NCBI GenBank assembly: GCA_039111635.1
Contig: JBCAQO010000006.1
Span: 1 to 64,000 of the forward strand
Length of the DNA: 64,000 nucleotides
DNA from: Heterobasidion occidentale
Lineage: Eukaryota; Basidiomycota; Agaricomycetes; Russulales; Bondarzewiaceae
Direction: 5' to 3'
Positions 20,730 to 30,361 of this stretch are shown here, piece by piece. The position numbers were made by a program, and so were the translations under genes. Each line of letters begins with the position of its first letter. Positions within the stretch are counted from its first letter, which is position 1. The notes beneath the pieces are model-generated. The model saw only the letters and a program-made list of their open reading frames with translations. It was not told the origin of the DNA and made no database searches.

Positions 20730-22420
20730 TTTTTCAAGCCAAGGGGGTTAAGGAGGGCACTGGCGGTAGTGCATGACGTCGAGGGGGCGAGGGTGCGTGC
20801 GTGCCATAACCTAAGTGGGTGTCGATGGTTGAGGGGGCCGAGGGGGCTGAGCATAGGGTTGTGTGGCGTCAAGAGAGGAGGGCGGAAGGGACGCGTGTGC
20901 AGGGAGGGGCTGGCGCGAAGAGAGACGACGTATCTCGTGGATAACACCATCGTCCGTCCCTTCTCTCTTCCCAGCGTGTCTCTCCGCCACCGCCCTTCCT
21001 CTAAGTGGTCGTCATCGTCGTTGACGCTCGGACGGTCGCGACGCTTGGCTCGTCATCGGGCAGCGTGGGCGTGAGGGCGTTAGTTGAGCAGGACGCCTCA
21101 GCGGCGGATATCATAGATGGCGCAGGGTAAAGATACGGCAGTAAGCGTGTGCGTAGGCGTGGACGAGGACAGAGGACTAGATAGTAGAAGTAAAGAGAAA
21201 GGTAAGGAAACAGTACACGCCCTCGGCGATACTTGCTTTCTCAGGGCCTCGGCGGAGGCCCATCGTCCGCTTGCATCAATGAGAGCGCGAAGGAAATGGG
21301 CGCCGAGAAGGAAAAGGAACAAAAGGTAACTCACGACGAGGTTAGAGGAGGGAGAAAGGAAACGAGGCCGGCGAAGGCGGCGGCCGCGTGCTGTCTGCAG
21401 CAGCCAGTCTCCCCACAAAGCCCAAATTCGCCTTCGGCGATTTTGGGCTGTGGGGAGACTGGCTGCTGCAGACAGCACGCGGCCGTTTCTGCAACACGCG
21501 CGACTCGTCTACTGCGGAGCCCTGGATGTTGAGGTTAGTGGTTCGTCCGCTGTGGCTTCGCTGATGCGTTGGTCTAGAGGTCAGCGCGCCGTGTTCATGT
21601 CGTGGTGCAGCAGGTGGTGGTCGAGCGCAATGGGTGGCGGGTATACGTAGCGTCGAGGGCGGAAGCGTGAATAGTCGAGGGGACGCAGGTGGAGGGATGG
21701 GTGGACGGAAAAAGGAGTGGTCAGTCCACACATGCGGGGAGGAACCAAGGTGGTTGAGAAGACGAGTGTGTGGGGGTTCGAGGGCGGGGATATCGAGGGA
21801 GGGGCGGGCGGAAAGGGCGATAATGGGAGGTACGTACCGCCATACCGCTCTGCCTGTTCAGCGAGCGTGTGTCCGTCTTCATCGTCCCCAACCTCGTCTC
21901 CCGACCGCCGCCGCCCCTCCTTTGCCTCTGTCACCATCCGCTCCTTGTTCTTCTCGTCGATGTGCTCAAGCTCACATGATAAGACAGTCGCTTTGCTCCA
22001 GGCGTCGTGAGTCAGGGTGGGCGCGGAGCGGTTGTTGGAGGACAGCGCCGGCACGGATGTCGTGGATGTTGACAAGAAAATAAACAGGAGTGGAGGTGGG
22101 AGAGGGCACGGAGAGAGCATGGAGCGAGTGCCCCGAGCATTCCAGCTGCAAACTGTAAAAAAAAATGCTATCAGCAGCGCGCACTTTCTCAGAGACTCAG
22201 CACAGATCTGTTGTCCGCTAGCATTGTCGAGAGCATGTGGATCGAGGAGTTGAAAAAAAAAGTACTCACTGATTGTGTCTGAAGTAGCCTGAGAGACCAA
22301 TGTTGCTACGAGGAGAGCTCGACTGAGGACGCGTGTTGCGCTCAATGTTCAAAGGTGCGGGGATGCTGGACACTTGCTGGACGCGACGTGGCGGCGTGTT
22401 TGATCACGAGACGTTGGAGG
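20730..22420. other. GC-rich region with one weak gene candidate
   Basis: The interval contains palindrome 3. On the minus strand 21581-22345 is open and begins MSATRVLSRALLVATLVSQA, which resembles a signal peptide, and later has a charged segment (ELEHIDEKNKERMV). It matches no family I know, and part of the frame looks like translated intron. I would treat it as an unproven hypothetical gene. Confidence 0.25.
21381..21485. repeat. Near-perfect ~105-bp palindrome (3)
   Basis: The outer 37 bases of each arm (beginning CGGCCGCGTGCTGTCTGCAG) are exact reverse complements. The inner part is imperfect (AAAGCCCAAATTCGCC against AGCCCAAAATCGCC), with a TTCG loop. The terminal CGGC-GCG-GCTGT pattern and the flanks (GCCGGCGAAGGCGG to the left, CCGTTTCT to the right) match palindromes 1 and 2. 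Confidence 0.85.
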
Positions 22421-22429
22421 GCACTGTGT

Positions 22430-22470
22430 GCCGACACAGTCGGAGGGAAAACTCCGACTGTGTCCGACAC
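22430..22470. repeat. Short inverted repeat before the 20-bp array
   Basis: CCGACACAGTCGGAG and CTCCGACTGTGTCCG flank a six-base GGAAAA loop; 14 of 15 stem positions pair. A second half-copy (GACACAGTCGGACTGTGT) follows. The stem shares its GGACTGTGT word with the array to its right, so it may be the seed from which the array grew. Confidence 0.65.
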
Positions 22471-22498
22471 AGTCGGACTGTGTGGCGCGACAATCAAC

Positions 22499-22775
22499 GG
22501 ACTGTGTGCGGCATGGCCGGACTGTGTGCGGCACGGCCGGACTGTGTGCGGCACGGCCGGACTGTGTGCGGCACGGCCGGACTGTGTGCGGCACGGCCGG
22601 ACTGTGTGCGGCACGGCCGGACTGTGTGCAGCACGGCCGGACTGTGTGCGGCACGGCCGGACTGTGTGCGGCACGGCCGGACTGTGTGCGGCACGGCCGG
22701 ACTGTGTGCGGCACGGCCGGACTGTGTGCGGCACGGCCGGACTGTGTGCGGCACGGCCGGACTGTGTGGCGCGAC
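22499..22775 (+). repeat. 20-bp minisatellite, about 14 units
   Basis: The unit is GGACTGTGTGCGGCACGGCC, nearly perfect, with only two or three base changes (GCATGGCC in the first unit, GTGCAGCAC near 22630). Diverged copies continue to about 22945 (CCGGACTGTGTGGCGC). As 20 is not a multiple of three, all frames stay open on both strands over 60-bp blocks, which explains the overlapping ORFs here. None should be annotated as a gene. Confidence 0.95.
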
Positions 22776-22945
22776 CTTAGGGCCAAATCCCGGACTGTCA
22801 CCGAGAAGCCGGACTGTGTGGCGCAGAAACAGCGCCAAAACCCGGACTATGTGCGGTCTCGGCCGGACTGTGTGGCACAACAGAGAGACTGTGCGTGGTG
22901 TGACAACAGTGTGACGACAACGTTCCCGCGATCTTCCGACTGTGT

Positions 22946-23490
22946 GCCGGCTCTCCCGATGCTGACTAAACTGTGTCTCCAGGTTGCAGAATATCCCCAA
23001 GATCACAAACAATTCCATATCTTTGGATCCCCTGATCCAAATGATACAATTAAGGTATCAATCAAAAGCTATGGTACATTTTCACATTTGCTCTGTTTTA
23101 TGATTATAAAACAATATAAATTCAGTACTGGATGCCTGCTTTTTTAAGTTTATTCTTTACTTCTTTATTTTGTCCTTAACAGACTCAGTGGTACATGTCT
23201 AGTGATAAAAAATTCAGGATACCATTCTGAATACCTTTCAAATGTCTTGAATCAGACACAATTGTGTGCAACACAGATTTCATTTCCCAAAACCCAAACT
23301 GTGCGAAGCACAGTCTGGTTTCAGGGGGTAGACTGTTTAAATCCATATCTATTGAACCCCTGATTTATTATGGCTGATTCTGGGCCTTAAAGTTGCACCA
23401 GGGTATGAAAATCACAAAACTTATTTTTTTGTATTTATAGCTGCATTAAATTGGCAACACAGTAGTTTCGGATATCGGTGGACTCAAATT
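22946..23490. other. AT-rich spacer without a supported gene
   Basis: This is an abrupt drop in GC compared with the arrays on either side. Scattered ACTGTG / CACAGT words echo the 20-bp array. No ORF with a recognisable product. Confidence 0.4.
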
Positions 23491-23705
23491 GGTCGGTAAT
23501 ACTCCTAGGTCGTCTGTGACGACTGCCCGACGTCTGGGACGTCCCCCCCTCGTCTGGGGTGAACACAAGGCGTCTGCAACGGCTGAAACGACGTCTCAGA
23601 CGTCGCGTCTCGTCTAGAATGCAGGCAGGCCGTCTGCGATGTCTGCCTGACATCTGAGACGTCGCATCTCGTCTCAGACGACTGCTAATTGTCACGGACA
23701 TCCTC
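23491..23705 (+). repeat. Short array of CGTCTGNGACG units, second composite copy
   Basis: It contains GGTCGTCTGTGACGACTGCC, GTCTGGGACGTC, ACGACGTCTCAGACGTCGCG and GAGACGTCGCATCTCGTCTC. It has the same core as 8000-9575 and, as there, leads straight into a CT-rich array. Confidence 0.8.
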
Positions 23706-23907
23706 ATGTCACCAACAACGGCTGCACTCTCTCACCTACTCTCTCACCTGACTCCTCGCCTGCCTCCTCACCTGGCCTCTCACCTAGCCTCTCGCCTGCC
23801 TCCTCACCTAGCCTCTCACCTGGCTCCTCACCTGACTTCTCCCCTGCCTCCTCACCTAGCCTCTCACCTGCCTCCTCACCTGGCCTCTCACCTGGCTCCT
23901 CACCTAT
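23706..23907 (+). repeat. CT-rich minisatellite, second composite copy
   Basis: CTCACCTGG, CTCACCTAG and CCTCGCCTGC units lie in the same orientation as 9576-10489, but only about 200 bp. The frame starting at 23706 is an artefact of the repeat. Confidence 0.9.
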
Positions 23908-23964
23908 CCAACATCTTGGATTTTTTTCACCTCACCTACCACCCGCCTACCACCTCTTATAACC
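23908..23964 (+). repeat. Conserved terminal module of composite satellite, copy 2
   Basis: It matches 10490-10545 (CCAACATCTTGGATTTTTT, CCTCACCTACCACCCGCC, CCTCTTATAACC) with a few substitutions. Similarity stops right after TATAACC in both copies, which marks a shared breakpoint. Confidence 0.8.
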
Positions 23965-24382
23965 CACTGCACAGTTGGCCATCTTGGACAGCGGGTTGTG
24001 CAGAGGAACATCAAGTGCAAACTTATCAGTCTACCCACTGCACAGCCCGCCGTCCAAGACAGCAGGTCAAGGATATGTGCGTGGTTGAATGTGCATGCCA
24101 AAAAAGTTTAAGGTAGGGTTAAGGTTCTGCATGCCAAAATGCATACCTAGGTTCATGGAAAAGGCCTCATAACCTAACCTAACCATTACGATGTCTTGCT
24201 CTTGAGGGTCCCGATAGGTCAAGTCATAACAAATATCACCCTTCTTCCCTCATTCTCTAGCGTGCATCGCTCACCTTAAGCTACCAATTCCAACACTTTG
24301 ATATATACTATACTTGACATTGACTGAATATAAAACAAGGTAATTTTAAGATATGCCCAAGCACACATATATCTTTGACAGT
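23965..24382. other. Spacer with an imperfect inverted repeat
   Basis: CATCTTGGACAGCGGGTTGTGCAG (23980-24006 region) pairs imperfectly with CTGCACAGCCCGCCGTCCAAG (24036-24060 region). The rest is AT-rich with no ORF of note. It marks the transition from the repeat island to single-copy genes. Confidence 0.5.
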
Positions 24383-26026
24383 TCAATAGATCTCTATCAG
24401 TTTCTTCATATCTGCCTGGGGAGTATCACCCAACAGCGACTTCTCCAGCAGCTAAGGCACATGTCGTCAGTTCATGAGTATGCAGGGAAACAATGGCAAG
24501 TACACACCTTATTGACCGAGATATAACTTTGAACAAAGTCGACACCCAAGATATTCGCCACAACAGCATCACTAGCCAGACCTTCCCTTGCCAACTTGAG
24601 ATTCTTCGGAAGGCGTCCAGTGATTCCCTTCCGTTTCCTTTCCTCCTTGGTCAGCGCCACAGCCATACCCTCACATTCTTCGATCACCAATTCCTTCCCT
24701 TCATATATGCCTCGCATTCCAGAACTAAGGAGAGCTGCTAGCGTTAGATATGGGCTCGCTGTCCCATCAACAGAGCGCACCTCGAAGCGGCGATTTCTAG
24801 GTGAACTAGCGACGCGGACCAGCGACTCCCGATTATCATGACCCCAGCAAGCATATGTGCCACCTGATCTGATACCATCCTGCACGCGCATGTACGAAAG
24901 AGGCGTAGGGAGCGTAATCGCTGCGAGCGAGGGAAGGTGCTCAAGTAAAGATTGTAAGAATGAGCGCTGCATTGGCGCCATGGCAGTGTCCAGGTCAGGC
25001 GTCTTCCGCGATGTGCTCTCGGTATTATGCACCGAAATGTTGACTTGTGATGCACTACCGTCTACGAGAGAATGAGGACGGAAACAGCAGAAGAAGGAAA
25101 TGACATACATGCATCGGAGAAAATGCGCGGGGCAAGCATTGCGCGCATTCCGTGTTTTGCCGCGATATTATAGACCGTCTCGCGGGTTACAACAAGCGCA
25201 TCGGCAGCTCGGAGGGGAGGAAGAGGTCCCGTCACAATCTCGTACTACTTGCCATTCTCATTCACAAGCCATCTCGAGTGATGTTGTTGTCAGACTCACT
25301 TGTCCTGGACCAGCTTCGGCATGGTACATGAGCACCTCAATGCCAGCTTTTTGTAGCACACGCGTGATTTCCTCGAGGATTGTGGAAGGGACAGATCCAG
25401 AAACTAATTTGGCAGAAGACGACCATGGGGCGTAGCTGACGGGTTGAATAGGATCAGTTGAGCTGAGGAGGACAAACTCGGTCTCGATTCCAACGAGAAA
25501 CTCGACGCTTGCCGCTTTCGCATCTCTAAAACAAGATCAGTCAGTATCCAATACCAAGTATAGCGACGCGATGGCACGAATAAACGAAGATGACTTGCCG
25601 TTCGATGCGATGGAGCAACGTGCGAGGGCACAGAGCGACGTCAAGCGACTGGCTACCGGGTGCGGGCTGCTTCTATTGAAACCAGCCCATGACGCTGGCA
25701 TGTCCAGGTGCGTACGCGCAGATGGTGAGTGTGTCCAAGTCAGGGACAAAGACATACTCCCCCCTAGTTAGAAACCCTTCGGCTAAAGTGGTGTTCACGA
25801 TGCCAAGGCATGCCTTAGTGATGCCGATACCTGGGCGGGGTGCCTCGAGCAATGCACGAAACGAAGAAAGAGGGACGACGCGAAAGCGCGTTAGGTTGGT
25901 AAAGTCGTTCCATTGTAAGCGTACAAAGTCGATGCCGTGAACGGGGAGGTCATCGACGGAGAGCCGCGCGTGAACGAGAGTAGACGGGGTATAGTGGATG
26001 CCGTACGGTTGGACTGGGGTGGACAT
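24383..26026 (-). CDS. Glutamine-synthetase-like (FluG C-terminal type) protein with an in-frame TAG
   Basis: Exons 25599-26026, 25300-25525, 25109-25244, 24508-25061 and 24383-24451 sum to 1,413 bases, 471 codons including the stop. The first intron uses a GC donor (GCAAGT). The catalytic domain shows EFLVGIETEFVLL, GIEVLMYHAEAGPGQ then YEIVTGPLPPLRAADALV, and GGTYACWGHDNRESLVR with NRRFEVRSVDGTASPYLTLA, the ATP/glutamate-binding signature of class I-like synthetases. Proteins of this type ligate ammonia or an amine to a carboxylate; the substrate here is unknown. The FluG amidohydrolase half is absent. Codon 118 is TAG (about 25671-25673), directly after ASVMGWFQ in a conserved stretch, while the frame is otherwise intact. 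Possibilities are a recent nonsense mutation, readthrough, or a base error. Confidence 0.8.
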
Positions 26027-26813
26027 CGTAGAGAAGAGTAAGAGGACTGGTTGATAGAGCGAGGAGAGTGGCCTGCGCTACAAATACTGACTAGTGACGC
26101 GCGCGAAGGTCAAGGATCGACAGGAAGCCATGGAAGCCTCGCACAACAGACGAGAACTAATCCCGATTGGAAGTGGAGTTCGTCGCAGGAGTGTAGCGCA
26201 ACATTCGCCGATAAATGTCGGTGTCAAACCGTCCTAAAGTTATCGGCACCACCCAAACACCGCCAGACACGCCGCAAAACACGCGGATTTGTCGCCTGGT
26301 TTCGTGGAGCTTTCGCCCGCAATGCTCGGCGTGGCCGCACTTATCTTGATAGAGGGTAGACGATAGTGATGAAGACAATGAATGATCCCAGAAAATCAAA
26401 GGAGGCGAATGAGGTGCTATCCAGAAATTCTACACGCGACCTGTAGGCTGTCATTCTTCATACTACAGTAGAGACAGACGAGACGCTTACGATGACACTG
26501 AACATGAGTTAGGGATTAACGCAGAGCAGCACTTTCCCTGCGTCCATCAACGTCATATGCGGAGCTAGCTGTCGCTCGTATCGCCTACGCATCTCCTCGC
26601 GAAACGTGGCTGTGACAGACAGATCAGTCCACTTGGTGCTAAGCAACTGGTAAATCGAGAGCTGAACGTGGCGAGGGACATACTCCCGATCATACCGAGC
26701 GACATGCCATAGATCTTCAGCAGACTCGATTCAATTCAATTGAACGCTGCGCGCATTCTGCCACATCGTACACACACACTGGTCCGTTCAAAAGGTCATT
26801 TCTGCTCGTGCGT
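26027..26813. other. Intergenic region between two minus-strand genes
   Basis: It holds the promoter of the glutamine-synthetase-like gene near 26027 and the 3' flank of the membrane-protein gene ending at 26814. ORFs here are short and unmatched. Confidence 0.4.
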
Positions 26814-27954
26814 CTACTCGCTCAGCGGAGATCCCACGCCAACATGGACGACCCCAATTTCTACCACCGGGACCTCGTCGTCCCACTCGAACGGACCAGC
26901 GCGTGGAGCGACGGACTTGTCGTACTTGAGAGAGTCGTCTGAGGATACCGATAATGTCCTGGTTGTCACACGCACTCTATCTCGTGAGAACGAGGGCAAG
27001 GGTCGGTGCGAAGGTGGGTGCGAAGGGGTGTGGAATTGCGAGCCTGGGCGTGCGGACGAGGGCATGGCGACAAGGACAGCGACCTGGACTGGCCCCGCGT
27101 CGGCGTATTGCTGCGGTGGGGTCGACTGATGGGAATCGAGCTGTATGGACTCGAGAGAAGACGAATAGGCCTCGGATGGGCGCAAGTGCCTCCATCGGAG
27201 AATACCGGGCATGGTGAACTTGAGAAAACGCCTCATTCTCCCTCCCGATGGATTCGTTTCGCCAGGTGTATTCGAGATGGTCGACTGGATTGTTGGAAGT
27301 GATGTTCGGCGAGGAGGATCTATCAAGGTCGCGGAGACCGGCTGTAATAAATCTACATGAGATGACCAGCAGAACAGAAGACAGTGTTGAGAGACAAACT
27401 GCCAGGGACGCCCACTTCTGCGAGCGGGCCCTCTCCTCGTCCAGAAAGACCTCGTACATCCTGGGTTTCTCGCCAAAAACTGACTGATTGGCGCGGGATG
27501 GCGGGGACGGCGGAACGTAGGTGCCATTAGCAATGGCCGCGAGGATAGCTGCGCGCTGGCGTCTGCGGAGGAGCATCGATCGGAAGACGATGGTGGCCGA
27601 TACGGCGAGAAGCAGGACAAGGGTAGCTGTGAACGAGAGTGAGCATCGGTCGATCGAACATGAGGGAGTAGAATGCATACCCAGGAAGGTGTAGACTAAT
27701 TTTGAAACAAGCGAATTCTTAGATCAGTGCACTCGAACGAAGAGATGGGAGGTTCAGGGCGCACGGTAAAGCGAGGAGGATGAGCCCGCATCAGGGCCGG
27801 TCTGACCACCTGCGCCTACACTTCCAGGATCGGGTAGAGCGCTGGAGAGAGCCGGAGGGGTGAACGTTGGGGTCGTAGCATCAGAAGTAGCAGAGGCCGG
27901 GGGAGAGGTTGTCGTGAGAGACGAGGTCAGTTGTGAGGCGACAGTAGACGACAT
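26814..27954 (-). CDS. Single-pass membrane protein of unknown function, conserved type in basidiomycetes
   Basis: Exons 27765-27954, 27681-27695 (a 15-base micro-exon), 27400-27626 and 26814-27341 total 960 bases, 319 residues. The N-terminal ~60 residues are Ser/Thr/Pro-rich and probably extracellular (MSSTVASQLTSSLTTTSPPA). One transmembrane helix follows, TFLATLVLLLAVSATIVF, and then a basic stop-transfer block LLRRRQRAAI. The cytoplasmic side has FGEKPRMYEVFLDE and WASLAPVSATL, and a Pro-rich, acidic tail ending VGVGSPLSE. No catalytic motif is visible. The micro-exon sits exactly at the start of the helix. The divergent partner at 28388 shares the 433-bp upstream region. Confidence 0.7.
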
Positions 27955-28387
27955 GGGGAGGTCAGCGGTGAATTAAAGCAGTTCGTAAAGCAGCAGGATA
28001 ATGATACAGCAGCAAGGGCGCGTCGTCGTCGCAGACGGCGGTATACGTTGGGAACGTCGTCGTGGAAGAGGACAAGGAGATGTGAGAAACGGGTCGGGGT
28101 GTGTGAGGATCTATAAATAGCCGGGTGTTCGGCCATCGCACGGACATCGGCGGGGTGTGCGCCGAGCTCGCCGTCGACCACGCCGAGCTCAACACGTCCG
28201 ACAGAGGCACGGTTGCATCGCAGACAGCGTCCAGCAGCCGCAAGGCGCCGCCGGGCGTTGCGCACAACATCATCCATGACATCAGGCCCCCGAGCACGTG
28301 CGACTGCGCGTGTGCGATCATACATAAGACCCGTCCGCCGCCCGCCGCTACCCTCTTGCTCTTTCTCTCATGCCCTCCCTCATCGAC
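27955..28387. promoter_or_regulatory. Bidirectional promoter region
   Basis: It is 433 bp between divergent start codons at 27954 (minus) and 28388 (plus). A TATA-like TATAAATAG occurs near 28110 on the plus strand. Which gene it serves is not certain, as it is about 275 bp from the plus-strand ATG. ORFs across this region are chance. Confidence 0.4.
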
Positions 28388-29440
28388 ATGCCTTCAGACA
28401 ACTCTTCCTGGACGGACGGTATCCTTCTCAAAGTAAGCAGAATGCCCGACTTTGCGTCCCATTCTCGCTTCACATGCATTCCCTAGATCGCAAATATCCT
28501 CGTCTACCTCCTTTTCCTTGGTTCCAACATCTACACCGTCGCCGCTCCCACTGACATCTACTTCACCGGAAAAGAGACTTATGTCACACCCGCACCTTGG
28601 GCGTTCCTCATCTGGTCTATACCTTGCCTCCGTTTTTCTATCAGAGTGCTGACCTGTCCGGCTCAGGTCCTTAATTCACTTGCTCCTCCTGGGCACCATC
28701 ATCTACCAGTTCTTCCCTAACGGAAAACGCATTATTGTCGACGGAATTTCCTGGCGCCTTCCCCTCCTCGGAGTGCTCAATGCCATCTACGTCAACCTTT
28801 GGGCTAGCCACCACTACATCGTCGGTTCGTTCTCTCCATCGTCGCCAACATTTTACGCGCCTTCCCTGACTCTCCGCAGCCTTCATCTTTGCGCTCTTCG
28901 TCAGTTCCGCCGTGACCCACATTTATTACGTCGTCAAAAAGTACCACGAGCCCGCTAGTGTGGCGGATGAGCTTTTCGTTCACCTTCCCTTCTCCCTCTA
29001 CCACGGATGGACCACCGTCCTCGTCGTTCTTACCGCATTCGAGGCCTTCGGCGTCAGTTCCTACACACACAAGGCGGGTGTCTGGACCAAAGTCTTTGTC
29101 TTCCTCGCTCTGTGCGTCCTCCATCTCAGCGCTCTGCATTTGTACCCCTCTTACTTACGCGTGATGGCCTAGGCTCTTCCTCGAGGGTACCGCCGCTGCC
29201 TACGCGTTCTCTTCTCCCGAAGGCGACCTCCCGGCCTCGATCGCGATCGCCTGGTCACTTTTCGCCATCTTCGCCCACCAGCGGTCGTCGAGCTTCATCC
29301 ACTGGTCTTCGCTTGCTTTCGCGATCCTTGCGTTGGTGTGGGTTGTCAAGGGGGGTGTCGGTCTCGGCAGGAAAAGCTGGAGCCACGGAGGACTTGTGTT
29401 GGAAGATGAGGAGCGCGCGCCATTGATTGGAGGGAACTGA
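28388..29440 (+). CDS. Multi-pass membrane protein of unknown function
   Basis: Exons 28388-28432, 28487-28614, 28667-28824, 28880-29111 and 29173-29440 total 831 bases, 276 residues. The protein has about six hydrophobic helices: [36 protein letters not shown], a segment with [49 protein letters not shown] and [20 protein letters not shown], and later [14 protein letters not shown]. The [13 protein letters not shown] text, with conserved Trp residues, recalls TspO/tryptophan-rich sensory proteins, but I cannot claim homology. The C-terminus is cytosol-like and acidic ([13 protein letters not shown]), with a possible sorting dileucine. The exon phases agree throughout and no lesion is seen. 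Confidence 0.75.
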
Positions 29441-29640
29441 AGGTGGAGCTGGGTTGCATATGGTTTGACTGCGCTACGTGTACTTGTGTAAAGTAGGACT
29501 GTCGATTCATAATTCAAATCAAAATGTTGATGGATTTCAACGGGGATGATGTCACGGCATCATAGCCGCCAGGACGCGACGTCATGCGCGCGAGGTCGAG
29601 CAGACGGCGCTCCCAAGTCACTTGAACCACGACGACAATC

Positions 29641-30361
29641 ATGTCTACTTTATCTCTCATCCAAACACCAGGCTTCGCGGGAAAGGGAGGGCACATCGCC
29701 ACGGCCGTTGGACTCGTAACATCGGGGCTGCTCTCCGGTAAGCATAATCCATATTGCGGCACAACAGGCCCTTGCAAATCGTAGCAACGACTCGTATTGC
29801 ACTTGATGGGGTATCTGGACTCCATAACGTTCAACCTGTGACGATGGTCCGGAGAAACGGCCGCCCGATCCATCGCTGACGACCCCTGACCCCACAGGCG
29901 GCATCCTTTCCTTGTCCGTCGTGGCCGCCCCCGCACTCTTCCCCGCAGCCTCCTCAAATGAGTCGAACCTCCTGGCGCGCCAGTGGGCCGCGCTCTATCA
30001 CCGCGGAAAGAGTCTCGCCCTCCCTCTCGCCGCGCTCGCCTCGGCCAGCTTCCTCTACACCGCTTACGCCCACTATGCCATCAAATCTCCGCGCTGGATT
30101 TCGCGCAGCTATGTTGTCGCGGGAGCAGCCTGTATCGCCATCGCACCGTTCACGCTCACTATCATGAGTGCGAACGTCAAGGCCCTTCTTAGGGCTTCCA
30201 AGGGAGCGTCGGAACCGACGCGCAAAGAGAGGGGAGAGGACGGAGTCTTGGACGTCGAGGGTCAGGTTAGCGAGGTCGTCAAGTGGGTCAGGCTCAATTT
30301 CGTTAGAGGCTTGATGCCGCTCGCGGGTTTCGGTCTCGGCTTGTGGGTCACCCTGCAGTGA
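29641..30361 (+). CDS. DUF1772 (anthrone-oxygenase-like) membrane protein
   Basis: Exons 29641-29737 and 29898-30361 total 561 bases, 186 residues, start MSTLSLIQTPGFAGKGGHIA. The order is: helix VGLVTSGLLSGGILSLSVVA, then NESNLLARQWAALYHRGKSL, helix LPLAALASASFLYTAYAH, helix YVVAGAACIAIAPFTLTIM and a last helix FVRGLMPLAGFGLGLWVTL. The W..LY..G and P.T...M...N patterns are those of DUF1772, a four-helix family that includes anthrone oxygenases of polyketide pathways. No polyketide synthase lies nearby, so a role in secondary metabolism is not supported. Confidence 0.75.

Noticed and set aside
22333..23147. Overlapping ORFs of 130-240 codons in all frames
   Set aside because: They arise from the 20-bp minisatellite, which keeps every frame open; they are not genes.
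1..24000. Telomere at the left side
   Set aside because: No TTAGGG-type tandem repeat is present. Subtelomeric location is only an inference from the helicase and satellites.
24383..26026. Full-length FluG fusion protein
   Set aside because: The gene starts directly with the glutamine-synthetase-like part; no amidohydrolase domain precedes it.
27006..27302. Plus-strand ORFs opposite the single-pass membrane gene
   Set aside because: They are shadows of the minus-strand exons, whose four-exon model sums to an exact multiple of three.
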